Below are positions 34,327 to 43,157 of a stretch of 64,000 nt of DNA, piece by piece. Both the position numbers and the translations under genes were made by a program. The notes under the pieces are model-generated. The model saw only the letters and a program-made list of their open reading frames with translations. It had not been told where the DNA came from and searched no databases. Position 1 is the first letter of the stretch; every line of letters begins with the position of its first letter. Origin of the DNA: Streptomyces sp. FIT100 (GTDB taxonomy: Bacteria > Actinomycetota > Actinomycetes > Streptomycetales > Streptomycetaceae). The stretch is taken from the NCBI RefSeq assembly GCF_024584805.1, contig NZ_CP075715.1:6357526-6421525 (forward strand). The letters are read 5' to 3'.

Positions 34327-34572
34327 TCAGGGCCCGGTGGCGTACGCGACGAAGGCCGACCACGCGGTGGGGGAGAGGGCGAGCCGGGGGCCCTGCTTGG
34401 CCTTGGAATCGCGGACGTGGACCGTGGTGGGGCAGGTGGCGACCTCGACGCAGTCGTCACCGGAGCTGCCGCTGTAGCTGGACTTGTGCCAGGAGAGGGC
34501 GATCTCGATGCAGTCGCCGGAGCCGCCACTGCTGTAGCTGCTCTTGAACCAGGCCAGGTCTGTGGTGCTCAT
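34327..34572 (-). CDS. DUF397 protein with doubled N-terminal motif
   Basis: An 81-aa product from the ATG at 34572, overlapping the stop of the upstream regulator gene (ATGA). DUF397 proteins are small partners of helix-turn-helix regulators in Streptomyces development. The usual WFKSSYSSGGSGDCIEIA unit occurs, followed directly by a second WHKSSYSGSSGDDCVEVA and then VHVRDSKAKQGPRLALSPTAWSAFV. The first motif is therefore duplicated, apparently a fusion or internal duplication of two DUF397 starts. It is translationally coupled to the regulator. Confidence 0.92.
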   Translation of the reverse strand: MSTTDLAWFKSSYSSGGSGDCIEIALSWHKSSYSGSSGDDCVEVATCPTTVHVRDSKAKQGPRLALSPTAWSAFVAYATGP

Positions 34573-35402
34573 ACTTCTCCTCGCATCCGCTGCAACAGGC
34601 CCACGGAGTCTTCTGGGGTGAGAGCCTGTGAGCGCATCCTGGCATACCGCATCTGGAGCATGCTGACCACTTTGGGCTCGGCGATGAGCTGGCCGCTTTC
34701 CTGCCCCTCGCAGTACCCATACCACCTGTTCTCTGGGGTCTCCAGCAGCTGCATCGGACCATCGAGCCCTGCATGCGTTTCACGTACGAGTGGCATGACC
34801 TGGATCTCGATGTTTCGCCGTTCGGCGACCGTCACAACGTGGTCGACCAGCTCCCGGGTGACCTCCACCCCGCCCATCCGCCGAAGGAACAAATGCTCTT
34901 CGAGGATGAAGCTGAAGGCCATATTGGGCCGCTCGTGCAGTAGTTGTTGCCGCTCTGCCCGCGCCAGCCACTGGGCCTCGATCTGCTCGTCACCCAGGGG
35001 AGGCAGCTGGTTCGTGAACAGCGTTCGTGCGTACGCCTCCGTCTGCAACAAGCCCGGAATCAGGCGACATTCGTACGTGCACAGGCTGACCGCCAGCCCC
35101 TCCATCCGCGCCCACCGGCGGAACCACGCCGCCAGCCCCGGCTGCCGTGACAGATGCCGCGCCGCCTTCCGTAACGCCCCCGTGTTGCCCAGCACCTCCT
35201 CCGCACGCTCCACGAACGCGTCGTCCGGCATCCGCCGCCCCAGCTCGATCGACGCGACCGTGTGTTTGGAGAACTGCACCAGTGGGGCGAACTCGACCCG
35301 GCTGAGCCCCGCGTGCTCGCGCAGCGCCTGGACCACCGCGCCGAACGTCCTCAGGCTGTCCGAGGACTCCGGCTCCATCCCCTCAGTGCCGATCTCGGCC
35401 AT
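34569..35402 (-). CDS. helix-turn-helix regulator with DUF5753 domain (WhiJ-like)
   Basis: A 277-aa product from the ATG at 35402, with GGGAGG nine bases upstream. The N-terminal XRE-type helix-turn-helix (FGAVVQALREHAGLSRVEFA with FSKHTVASIELGRRMPDD) is followed by the DUF5753 domain: LIPGLLQTEAYARTLF, ERQQLLHERPNMAFSFILEE, IEIQVMPLVRETHAGLDGPM and a C-terminal LTPEDSVGLLQRMRGE. In Streptomyces such regulators pair with DUF397 proteins and ATP-binding proteins in developmental or antibiotic control. It is divergent from the ATP-binding protein gene at 35563. Confidence 0.93.
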   Translation of the reverse strand: MAEIGTEGMEPESSDSLRTFGAVVQALREHAGLSRVEFAPLVQFSKHTVASIELGRRMPDDAFVERAEEVLGNTGALRKAARHLSRQPGLAAWFRRWARMEGLAVSLCTYECRLIPGLLQTEAYARTLFTNQLPPLGDEQIEAQWLARAERQQLLHERPNMAFSFILEEHLFLRRMGGVEVTRELVDHVVTVAERRNIEIQVMPLVRETHAGLDGPMQLLETPENRWYGYCEGQESGQLIAEPKVVSMLQMRYARMRSQALTPEDSVGLLQRMRGEV

Positions 35403-35562
35403 CACCGGCCACCTCCCGCGCTCCCACCCCGCTGACCCACTCCCAACCGCACTATCGTCACGGACAGTTATGCGTACTGTCCACCGCGCGTGCGCGTACG
35501 CTGACGCAGCGTACGCGGCGCCTGCCTGGAGAAAGGGACTCCACGGGCGTCACATTGGGCTC

Positions 35563-36462
35563 ATGATCCCCTCCGCCGGCAGCCGACAGGCCGTGACCGT
35601 ACGTGTGTTCACCCAGCGTTTCAGCTCCACCCCGCGCGGCGCCCGCCTCGCCCGCCACCTCGCGCTCCACCAGCTCCACGCCTGGGGCATCCCGCACGGC
35701 AGCGACCCCTCCGACATCGCCGCCGTCCTCGTCGCCGAGCTCGCGGCCAACGCCGTCACCCACGGCCGCGTACCGGGACGGGACTTCGAACTGCGCCTCG
35801 TCCACGCCCCCGGCTCCCTCCGCGTCGAGGTCTCCGACACCCGCTCCGAGCGCCGCCCACCCGGACCCGGGGAGTTCGGGGCTCCGCCGCCCGGGGCGGA
35901 GTCCGGGCGTGGGCTCGTCCTCGTGGCCGCGCTCGCCGACCGGTGGGCGGTCGTGGACCGCGTACCCGTCGGGAAGACCGTGCGCGCGGAGCTGGACCTG
36001 CCGCGCGTCAGCGGGGCACCCTCGTCACTACACGGGCTGGAGCAGGTCCCAGCGGTTGCCGTACAGGTCCTCGAAGACGGCGACCGTGCCGTACGGTTCG
36101 CGGCGCGGCTCTTCGAGGAAGCGGACGCCCGCCGCGGTCATCCGGGCGTGGTCGCGGGCGAAGTCGTCGGTGTGGAGGAAGAAGCCGACGCGGCCGCCGG
36201 TCTGGGTGCCGACGCTCGCCAGTTGCCCGTCTCCCTTCGCGCGGGCGAGCAGCAGATCGGTGCCGCTGCCGCCGGCCGGGCGGACGACCACCCAGCGGGA
36301 GCCGTCGCCGCGGTCCGTGTCCTCGACGAGCGTGAAGCCGAGGGCGTCGCGGTAGAAGGCGATGGCCTCGTCGTAGTCGCGCACGACCAGCGCGACCAGG
36401 GCGATACGGGGCAGCGGGCCGGACGGGCCGGTCGGGGCGGACATCATGGTGCTCCTCGGTAG
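35563..36462 (+). CDS. RsbW-like ATP-binding protein with antisense-overlapping tail
   Basis: The N-terminal ~150 residues from the ATG at 35563 are an anti-sigma-type HATPase domain: FSSTPRGARLARHLALHQL, then VLVAELAANAVTHGR (N-box), FELRLVHAPGSLRVEVSD, and GLVLVAALADRWAVVD with VGKTVRAELDLP. Such proteins normally stop about here. The frame instead stays open to 36462, giving ~145 extra residues that are antisense to the VOC gene and Ala/Gly/Val-rich. Either the stop was lost or the extension is not biologically meaningful. A GTG at 35594 is an alternative start. It is divergent from the helix-turn-helix/DUF397 pair, a common partnership. Confidence 0.75.
   Translation: MIPSAGSRQAVTVRVFTQRFSSTPRGARLARHLALHQLHAWGIPHGSDPSDIAAVLVAELAANAVTHGRVPGRDFELRLVHAPGSLRVEVSDTRSERRPPGPGEFGAPPPGAESGRGLVLVAALADRWAVVDRVPVGKTVRAELDLPRVSGAPSSLHGLEQVPAVAVQVLEDGDRAVRFAARLFEEADARRGHPGVVAGEVVGVEEEADAAAGLGADARQLPVSLRAGEQQIGAAAAGRADDHPAGAVAAVRVLDEREAEGVAVEGDGLVVVAHDQRDQGDTGQRAGRAGRGGHHGAPR
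36028..36447 (-). CDS. VOC (glyoxalase/bleomycin-resistance fold) family protein
   Basis: A 139-aa product from the ATG at 36447, with GGAG five bases upstream (an ATG at 36444 is also possible). The vicinal-oxygen-chelate pattern is present twice: IALVALVVRDYDEAIAFYRDALGF and VGFFLHTDDFARDHARMTAAG, ending FEDLYGNRWDLLQPV, where Glu would bind metal. The substrate is unknown. It overlaps completely with the open tail of the convergent ATP-binding protein. Confidence 0.9.
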   Translation of the reverse strand: MMSAPTGPSGPLPRIALVALVVRDYDEAIAFYRDALGFTLVEDTDRGDGSRWVVVRPAGGSGTDLLLARAKGDGQLASVGTQTGGRVGFFLHTDDFARDHARMTAAGVRFLEEPRREPYGTVAVFEDLYGNRWDLLQPV

Positions 36463-36487
36463 GGGGGATCAGTATCGCCCGGGCAGA

Positions 36488-37123
36488 ATGCCTGCCATGG
36501 ACCCGTCGATCGACCAGCTCGCCGACCGTGCCCGGCATCTCGCCCGCCCCGGCGGGCGCCGGATCCTCGGGATCGCCGGGCCGCCAGGGGCCGGCAAGTC
36601 GACGCTCGCGGAGGAGCTCGTGGAGCGCCTGGGCGCGGGGCTCGCCGTGCTCGTGCCCATGGACGGTTTCCACCTCGCCCAGGCCGAGCTGGAGCGGTTG
36701 GGGCGCGCGGGGCGGAAGGGCGCGCCGGACACCTTCGACGCGGCGGGGTACGCGGCGCTGCTGGCCCGGCTGCGGACGGCGGCCGGTGCGGGCGAGACGG
36801 TGTACGCGCCCGCCTTCGACCGGGGGCTGGAGGAGCCGGTCGCCGGGAGCGTTCCCGTCCCGGCCGGCGTCCCGCTCGTGGTCACCGAAGGCAACTACCT
36901 GCTCCACGACGAGGGGGCGTGGGCCGGGATCCGGGCACTGCTCGACGAGGTCTGGTACCTGGAGGTGGCGGACGGGGTGCGGGTGCCGCGGCTCGTGGAC
37001 CGGCACGTCCGCTTCGGCAAGGAGCGGGCGTACGCGGAGCGGTGGGTCAGGGACTCGGACGAGGCCAACGCGAGGGTGGTGGCGCGGGGGCGGCACCGTG
37101 CGCATCTGACCGTGCGCATCTGA
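36488..37123 (+). CDS. P-loop nucleoside/pantothenate-kinase-like protein
   Basis: About 211 aa; starts at 36488 or 36497 cannot be separated, since neither has a clear ribosome site. Walker A is ILGIAGPPGAGKSTLAEELVERL. LVPMDGFHLAQAELERLGR and FDAAGYAALLARLR match the uridine kinase/PanK-like family often annotated as a nucleoside or fructose-linked kinase. VVTEGNYLLHDEGAWAGIRALLDEVWYLEV supplies the Walker B-like strand. The C-terminal RHVRFGKERAYAERWVRDSDEANARVV is the lid helix. The substrate cannot be inferred. Confidence 0.87.
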   Translation: MPAMDPSIDQLADRARHLARPGGRRILGIAGPPGAGKSTLAEELVERLGAGLAVLVPMDGFHLAQAELERLGRAGRKGAPDTFDAAGYAALLARLRTAAGAGETVYAPAFDRGLEEPVAGSVPVPAGVPLVVTEGNYLLHDEGAWAGIRALLDEVWYLEVADGVRVPRLVDRHVRFGKERAYAERWVRDSDEANARVVARGRHRAHLTVRI

Positions 37124-37224
37124 CCGGGCACGACCGGCCGTGGGCATCCGACCGGGCATGACCGGCGGGGCACGACCGGCGGGGCGCGACCGACCGCGTG
37201 GATGGACGCGGCCCACTGCGCCGG

Positions 37225-37623
37225 TCACGGCGAGGCCGCGGCCCAGGGGCCGACGCCCCCGATGCGTTCGACGGAGTAGCGCACGATGTAGCCGGGACCC
37301 TTCGGCGCAGGGAACTCGGCGTCCGGGGCCATATAGACCTTCGCCAGGCGGTTGAGCAGATCCCAGGTGTCGTCGCTCGGCAGGTACTCGTTGAGAAGGA
37401 CGCCGGGCATGCGCGGGGCGTCGAAGGACAGCACGACGCGGGGGTCTCGCTCGATGTTGCGCAGCTTGACGTGATGCGACATATGACCGCTGACGAGATC
37501 GTCGCCGTCCAGCGCGATCCAGATGACGGTCACCTGTGGGCTGCCGTCGGGGTTGATGGTGCTCAGGTGAGCCATGGGGCCGGACTCGATCAGATCGCGG
37601 AGTTCGGGTGGCAGGCCGGTCAT
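37225..37623 (-). CDS. PPOX-class FMN/F420-dependent oxidoreductase
   Basis: A 132-aa product from the ATG at 37623, with GGAAAGGACC upstream. The split-barrel pyridoxamine-oxidase fold is indicated by MAHLSTINPDGSPQVTVIWIALDGDDLV, KLRNIERDPRVVLSFDAP, and the C-terminal YIVRYSVERIGGVGPW. Actinomycete members of this size usually bind F420 or FMN. The surrounding 37624-37886 is noncoding with GGTCTGG-type short repeats. Confidence 0.9.
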   Translation of the reverse strand: MTGLPPELRDLIESGPMAHLSTINPDGSPQVTVIWIALDGDDLVSGHMSHHVKLRNIERDPRVVLSFDAPRMPGVLLNEYLPSDDTWDLLNRLAKVYMAPDAEFPAPKGPGYIVRYSVERIGGVGPWAAASP

Positions 37624-37886
37624 GGTGTGGTCCTTTCCGGGGCGGGACGGTCTGGCTCGGGACGGTCTGGTGCGGTCGGTCCAGTGAGGGTCGGTCTGGT
37701 GCGGGATCGCTTCCGTGTTCCCTTCGATCCGCACCACAGCATCGGGGGACGCAGCGGCGGAGTGCCTCAGCCACGCTGCGGGGGTTTTCCCCAGCACCGA
37801 TTCGGCGGGGCACACCATGGTCCGCAGGTGTCCGGTTTCCGTAGGTTCGAGGGGTCAGCAACGATCACCTGGAAAGGACGGAGCCC

Positions 37887-38708
37887 ATGCGGCTGCGGAA
37901 GACGACGCAGGACCGGGACACCGGGCCCGCGGTGGAGCTGCGCGGGGTCGGCCGCCGGTACGGCAGGGGCAGCGGCGCCGTGCACGCGCTGCGGGGCATC
38001 GACCTCACCCTGGAGCGCGGCACGTTCACCGCGGTGATGGGGCCCTCCGGCTCCGGAAAGTCGACCTTTCTGCAGTGCGCCGCCGGGCTCGACCGTCCGA
38101 CGTCCGGGTCGGTGCGCCTCGGCGGCACCGAGATCACGGGAATGAGCGAGGGCAGGCTCACCGCGCTGCGCCGCAGCCGGCTCGGCTTCGTCTTCCAGTC
38201 GTTCAACCTGCTGCCCTCGCTGACCGTCGAGCAGAACGTACTGCTCCCGATGCGACTCGCGGGGCGGCGCTCGGGACAGGCGGAGGCGGCCGGGATGCTG
38301 GCCCGGGTCGGGCTCGGCGAGCACGCAAGGCGCCGCCCCGGCCAGTTGTCGGGCGGCCAGCAGCAGCGGGTTGCCATCGCCCGGGCGCTGGTCACCCGGC
38401 CCGACGTCGTCTTCGCCGACGAACCCACCGGCGCGCTGGACACCGGCACCGCGGCCGAGGTGCTCGGCCTGCTGCGGCAGGCCGTGGACGGTATGGGCGC
38501 CACGATGGTGATGGTCACCCACGACCCGGCCGCCGCCGCGTGGGCGGACCGGGTGCTCTTCCTCGCCGACGGCGTCATCGCCGACAGCCTGCACGGCGCC
38601 CCCGCCGCCCGGATCGCGGACCGGATGACCGCGCTGACCGCGGGTGCCGCGGGTGCCGCGGGTGCCCGGGCGCCGCGCACCACCGCCACGGCGGGAGCGG
38701 TCGCGTGA
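37887..38708 (+). CDS. ABC transporter ATP-binding protein (MacB/LolD type)
   Basis: A 273-aa product from the ATG at 37887. Complete nucleotide-binding domain: Walker A GPSGSGKSTFLQC, Q-loop FVFQSFNLLPSLTVEQNV, signature LSGGQQQRVAIARAL, Walker B VVFADEPTGALD, H-loop MVMVTHD. The sequence type is that of transporters that work with FtsX-like permeases. The C-terminus has an Ala/Gly-rich run (GAAGAAGARAP). The stop overlaps the GTG of the permease gene (GTGA). Confidence 0.96.
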   Translation: MRLRKTTQDRDTGPAVELRGVGRRYGRGSGAVHALRGIDLTLERGTFTAVMGPSGSGKSTFLQCAAGLDRPTSGSVRLGGTEITGMSEGRLTALRRSRLGFVFQSFNLLPSLTVEQNVLLPMRLAGRRSGQAEAAGMLARVGLGEHARRRPGQLSGGQQQRVAIARALVTRPDVVFADEPTGALDTGTAAEVLGLLRQAVDGMGATMVMVTHDPAAAAWADRVLFLADGVIADSLHGAPAARIADRMTALTAGAAGAAGARAPRTTATAGAVA

Positions 38709-41221
38709 GCCTCCTGCCCAACGGTCTCGCCCGCGCCGCCATCCGCTTCAGGCCCGCCGCATTCGCCGGCACCTTCGTGGCCCTGCTGCTGGCCGCGATG
38801 ATCACCTCGGCCTGCGGCTTCCTCGCCGACACGGGGGTCCGCGCCTCCGTCGCCCCGCAGCGGTACGCGCACGTCCCCGTCCTGGCCGCCGCCGGTCAGC
38901 ACGTCGGGGAGGGCGAGGCCGTCCCCGAGAAGGCGCGGCTCGACGCCGCGCTCGTACGCGAGGTGGCCGCCGCTCCCGGTGTCGCCGCCGCCGTCCCCGA
39001 CGTCACCTTCGACGTGCGGCAGGACGGCTCGCCGCTCGTCGCGCAGGGGTGGGGCTCCACCTCCTTCACGGGGACGAAGCTGAGCTCCGGCGCGGCGCCG
39101 CGCGAGGGCGAGGTCGTGCTCACCGAGGGGAGGCCCGGCGACCGGATCACGCTGACCACCGCGGACGGTGAGCGCGACTTCCGCGTCTCGGGTGTCGCCG
39201 CCGGCGGACCGGCCCCCGCCGCCTGGTTCGCGGACGCCGAGGCCCCCGCCCTGGCCGGGCACCCGCGCACCGTCGACGCCATCGCCGTACTGCCCCGGCA
39301 CGGGGTCGCCACCGGCGAGCTGGCCGCCGCCGTCGAGCGAGCCGTCGGCGACGCCGCCCGCGTGCACACCGGTGACGCGCGCGGAGCCGTCGAGGACCCC
39401 GGAGTCGGATACGCCAAGGAGGTCCTCGAAGCCCTCGGCTTCTCCTTCGGCGGCATCGCCGTCATGACCGCGGTCTTCACGGCCGCCGGAACCGTCGCCC
39501 TCTCCATCAACCAGCGCGGACGGGAGTTCGCGCTGCTGCGCGCCATCGGCGCCACGCCCTGGCAGATCCGCCGCTCCATCGCCACCGAGGCGCTGCTGGT
39601 CGCCCCGCTCGCGGGTGCGCTCGGCTGCCTGCCCGGAATGGCCCTGGCCCGCTGGTGGTTCGCGCAGCTGCAGCACAGGGGCGCCATCCCGGACGCCGTG
39701 CAGCTGCGCCTGTCCGCGGTACCGGTCTGGGTCGCCATCGGTACCGCCGTCGGCACCGCCCTGCTCGCGGGCTTCGCCGCCGCGCGCCGGGCGTCGAGGA
39801 TCAAGCCGGGGCAGGCGCTGGCCGAATCCGCGGTCGAGCCCTTCCGGCCAGGCATCATCCGTTCGCTCCTGGGCCTCGGCTCCCTCGCGGGCGGCGTTTC
39901 CCTGGCGTATATCGCAGCCGAGGAAGGCGGGCAGGAGGCGGCCGAACTCGCCCTCGGCATCGTCATGTTGCTGATGCTCGGCATCGCGCTGCTCGGCCCC
40001 TTCGTCGCCAAGGCATGCGCCCTGCTGCTCGGCCTCCCGCTGCGCGCCGGCTCCGCGACGTCGTCGCTCGCCGCCGCCAACACGTGGGCCAACGCCCGCC
40101 GGCTGGCGTCCGCGATCACTCCCGTCGCGCTGGCCCTGGCGTTCTGCTCGGTGCTGGTCTTCTTCCACACCAGCGAGGACCGCGAGACGGCCCGGCAGCA
40201 GAGCGCCGGCCTCACCGCCGACGCGGTGGTCAGCGCCGAGGGCGGACTGCCCGCCACGGCCGTCGCCCGCGCCGCCGCGACACCGGGCGTGGACGAGGCG
40301 GTGGGCCTGCTGCGCGGCAAGGTGCTCGTCCGGGTCGGCAGCGGCGGCGACCGCTGGTACGAGTCCTTCGCCGCCCAGGGTGTGCACGGCGGCCGGCTCG
40401 ACGCGGTGCAGGACCTCGACGTCCGCGAAGGCTCCCTCGGTTCCTTCGGCGCCCTCGGCTCGCCCGGCCTTCTCGGCGAGCCCGGCGAAAGCGGTGCGCC
40501 CGGCGAGAGCGGTGCGCACGGCGGACCCGGCGGACCCGGCAAGGACACCGTCGCCATCGACGCGGGGCTGGCGAAGGCCGCCCGCGTCGGCCTCGGGGAC
40601 CGCCTCGACCTGCGGCTGCCCGACGGCACGAAGGCCGCGCCGAAGGTCGTCGCCACGTACGGCCGCGGACTGGGCCTCGCCGCGGTCACCCTGCCCCGCG
40701 CGGCACTTGAGGGCCACGTCGGCTCGGCGTACGACAGCGAGGTCCTGGTCCGCGCGGCCCAGGGCGCGGACCCCACCGCCGCCCTGTCCCGCCTGGGCAC
40801 CGTCACCGGCCGGGACGGCTACGTCGCCGCGCAGGACAAGGACCGCGCCGTCAACGCGTGGGGCAACAAGACGATGGCCGTCGTGCTCGGCGGCTTCGCG
40901 GCCGTCGCCGCCGCCAACACCCTGGTGATGACCGTCCTCGACCGGCGCCGCGAGCTGCGCACCCTGCGGCTCGTCGGCTCGACGCGGCGGCAGGTGCTGC
41001 GGATGGTCGGCTGGGAGGCGGCGCTCGTCTCGGTCGCGGGCATCGTCCTGGGCGGAACGATCGCCGCGGTCACCCTGATACCCATGATCCAGGGCCTGTT
41101 CCACACGTATCCGTACGTCCCGCCCGTGCTCTTCGCCGCCTTCGCGGGCGGCACCCTGGCGCTGGGGCTGACGGCGACGACGCTCCCGGCGCGGCTGGCG
41201 CTGCGCGACCAGCCGGGATAG
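38705..41221 (+). CDS. FtsX-like ABC transporter permease with collagen-like insert
   Basis: An 838-aa product from the GTG at 38705, coupled to the ATPase gene. The N-terminal membrane anchor (FAGTFVALLLAAMITSACGF) precedes a large extracytoplasmic domain. A first FtsX core follows (MTAVFTAAGTVALSINQRGREFALLRAIGATPWQIRR with further spans). Middle helices and a second extracytoplasmic domain come next, then a C-terminal FtsX core (LVMTVLDRRRELRTLRLVGSTRRQVLRM with two spans). It is thus a double-FtsX permease. Residues 576-614, in the second loop, are 13 Gly-X-Y triplets, collagen-like. Probably an efflux or lipoprotein-type transporter; the substrate is unknown. Confidence 0.93.
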   Translation: MSLLPNGLARAAIRFRPAAFAGTFVALLLAAMITSACGFLADTGVRASVAPQRYAHVPVLAAAGQHVGEGEAVPEKARLDAALVREVAAAPGVAAAVPDVTFDVRQDGSPLVAQGWGSTSFTGTKLSSGAAPREGEVVLTEGRPGDRITLTTADGERDFRVSGVAAGGPAPAAWFADAEAPALAGHPRTVDAIAVLPRHGVATGELAAAVERAVGDAARVHTGDARGAVEDPGVGYAKEVLEALGFSFGGIAVMTAVFTAAGTVALSINQRGREFALLRAIGATPWQIRRSIATEALLVAPLAGALGCLPGMALARWWFAQLQHRGAIPDAVQLRLSAVPVWVAIGTAVGTALLAGFAAARRASRIKPGQALAESAVEPFRPGIIRSLLGLGSLAGGVSLAYIAAEEGGQEAAELALGIVMLLMLGIALLGPFVAKACALLLGLPLRAGSATSSLAAANTWANARRLASAITPVALALAFCSVLVFFHTSEDRETARQQSAGLTADAVVSAEGGLPATAVARAAATPGVDEAVGLLRGKVLVRVGSGGDRWYESFAAQGVHGGRLDAVQDLDVREGSLGSFGALGSPGLLGEPGESGAPGESGAHGGPGGPGKDTVAIDAGLAKAARVGLGDRLDLRLPDGTKAAPKVVATYGRGLGLAAVTLPRAALEGHVGSAYDSEVLVRAAQGADPTAALSRLGTVTGRDGYVAAQDKDRAVNAWGNKTMAVVLGGFAAVAAANTLVMTVLDRRRELRTLRLVGSTRRQVLRMVGWEAALVSVAGIVLGGTIAAVTLIPMIQGLFHTYPYVPPVLFAAFAGGTLALGLTATTLPARLALRDQPG

Positions 41222-41224
41222 TTC

Positions 41225-41263
<39 letters not shown>

Positions 41264-41314
41264 CCGGCGGCGGCGGACTGGCGGCAGGGGACCGTCCGGG
41301 CGACAATCCCCACC

Positions 41315-42460
41315 GTGGAGATGACCGCGCGTGAACTGAACCGGGCCACGCTCGGCCGTCAACTGCTGCTGCGCCGGGAGCCGCTGGGCGTCCTCGACAT
41401 GGTCCGCCGCGTCGTCGCGCTCCAGGCCCAGCAGGCGGCCTCACCGTACGTCGCGCTGTGGAACCGGATCAGCGACTTCGCACCGGCCGCACTGGACGCC
41501 GCGTACACCCGCCGCGAGGTCGTCAAGGCGACGCTGATGCGGATCACGTTGCACGCGGTCCACTCCGACGACTACCAGGTCTTCCGCGAGGCGATGCGGC
41601 CGACGTTCCACGCCTCCAGGCTCGGCTACCGCTTCGCCGCGGCGGGGCTCACCCCGGCCGACGCCGAGGAGCTCGTCCCGGAGCTGGTGCGCTTCGCCGA
41701 GCAGCCGCGGACGGTCGCCGAGATGGAAGCCTGGCTCGAACAGCGCCTCGGCACCGACAAGAAGGCCGGGGCCTGGTGGGGGCTGCGGGCGTACGCACCG
41801 CTGCTGCACGCACCGACCGGCGGGCCCTGGTCGTTCGGCCACCGGCCGTCGTACGCCGCCGCGCCGACGCTTCCGGCGTCGGCGGCACCGGATCCCGAGG
41901 GCCGGGAGGAAGCCCTGCGGACCCTCGTCCTGCGCTATCTGCAAGGGTTCGGTCCGGCATCGGTGGCGGACGTGGCGCAGTTCGCCATGGTCCAGCGGGC
42001 ACCCGTGCGCGCGGCACTGCACGCGCTCGACGGCACCGTCGAGCAGCTGAAGGGCCCCGGCGGCACGACGCTGTTCGACCTGCCCGGCGCCCCGCGCCCA
42101 CCCGCCGACACCCCGGCGCCCCCGCGGCTGATGGCGATGTGGGATAGCGTCCTGCTGGCCTACGCCGACCGCAGCCGCGTCATCCCGCCGGAGCTTCGTC
42201 GGCTGGTGATCCGCAACAACGGCGACGTGCTGCCGACACTGCTGGTCGACGGCTACGTCGCCGGCGTCTGGCGCCAGGTCGACGGCGGCATCGAGGTGAC
42301 GGCCTTCCACGACCTCCCGTCCGACGCATGGGACGGCCTCGCTGCGGAGGCCCGGTGCCTGATGACGCTGCTGGCTGAGCGGGACCCCCGGGTCTACGGC
42401 CGGTACGACCACTGGTGGGCCAAGCTCCCCGACGGGCAGGTCCGGGTGCTCCCGGGCTGA
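41315..42460 (+). CDS. winged-helix AlkZ/YcaQ-like (HTH_42) DNA-binding protein
   Basis: A 381-aa product starting at the GTG at 41315. The N-terminal RELNRATLGRQLLLRREPLGVLDMVRRVVALQAQQAASPYVALWNR contains the Q-x-Q motif (QAQ) of the AlkZ/AlkX alkylpurine glycosylase-like superfamily. LMRITLHAVHSDDY and LRYLQGFGPASVADVAQFA are also family hallmarks. The C-terminal RLMAMWDSVLLAYADRSRVIP and RNNGDVLPTLLVDGYVAGVWR complete the third winged helix. Members excise alkylated or cross-linked bases; activity here is inferred from the family. The last ~45 codons and downstream bases are repeated in tandem after the gene. Confidence 0.9.
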   Translation: MEMTARELNRATLGRQLLLRREPLGVLDMVRRVVALQAQQAASPYVALWNRISDFAPAALDAAYTRREVVKATLMRITLHAVHSDDYQVFREAMRPTFHASRLGYRFAAAGLTPADAEELVPELVRFAEQPRTVAEMEAWLEQRLGTDKKAGAWWGLRAYAPLLHAPTGGPWSFGHRPSYAAAPTLPASAAPDPEGREEALRTLVLRYLQGFGPASVADVAQFAMVQRAPVRAALHALDGTVEQLKGPGGTTLFDLPGAPRPPADTPAPPRLMAMWDSVLLAYADRSRVIPPELRRLVIRNNGDVLPTLLVDGYVAGVWRQVDGGIEVTAFHDLPSDAWDGLAAEARCLMTLLAERDPRVYGRYDHWWAKLPDGQVRVLPG

Positions 42461-43157
42461 ACCCGGAGGAACCGGAGCGCCGGGGGACGCCCTCGGGGTG
42501 GTCCTCGTCCCGCCCGACCACGCGGAGCACCTCGCATGGGACGGCCTCGCTGCGGAGGCCCGGTGCCTGATGACGCTGCTGGCCGAGCGGGACCCCCGGG
42601 TCTACGGCCGGTACGACCACTGGTGGGCCAAGCTCCCCGACGGGCAGGTCCGGGTGCTCCCGGGCTGAACCCGGAGGAACCGGAGCGCCGGGGACGTCCT
42701 CGGGGTGGTCCTCGTCCCGCCCGACCACGCGGAGCACCTCGCATGGGACGGCCTCGCTGCGGAGGCCCGGTGCCTGATGACGCTGCTGGCCGAGCGGGAC
42801 CCCCGGGTCTACGGCCGGTACGACCACTGGTGGGCCAAGCTCCCCGACGGGCAGGTCCGGGTGCTCCCGGGCTGAACCCGGAGGAACCGGAGCGCCGGGG
42901 ACGTCCTCGGGGTGGTCCTCGTCCCGCCCGACCACGCGGAGCACCTCGCATGGGACGGCCTCGCTGCGGAGGCCCGGTGCCTGATGACGCTGCTGGCCGA
43001 GCGGGACCCCCGGGTCTACGGCCGGTACGACCACTGGTGGGCCAAGCTCCCCGACGGGCAGGTCCGGGTGCTCCCGGGCTGAACCCGGAGGAACCGGAGC
43101 GCCGGGGGACGTCCTCGGGGTGGTCCTCGTCCCGCCCGACCACGCGGAGCACCTCGT
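42326..43157. repeat. four tandem copies of a 207/208-bp unit covering the 3' end of the AlkZ-like gene
   Basis: GCATGGGACGGCC recurs at 42326, 42534, 42741 and 42948 (spacings 208, 207, 207). Each unit contains the last ~44 codons of the AlkZ-like gene including its stop codon, about 20 bp of trailer (ACCCGGAGGAACCGGAGCGC), and a GGACG(T/C)CCTCGGGGTGGTCCTCG block ending GGAGCACCTCG. The first copy is the gene itself. Copies differ by only a few bases. The 207-bp length is a multiple of three, so long repetitive open frames arise on both strands; none is considered a gene. Confidence 0.92.
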
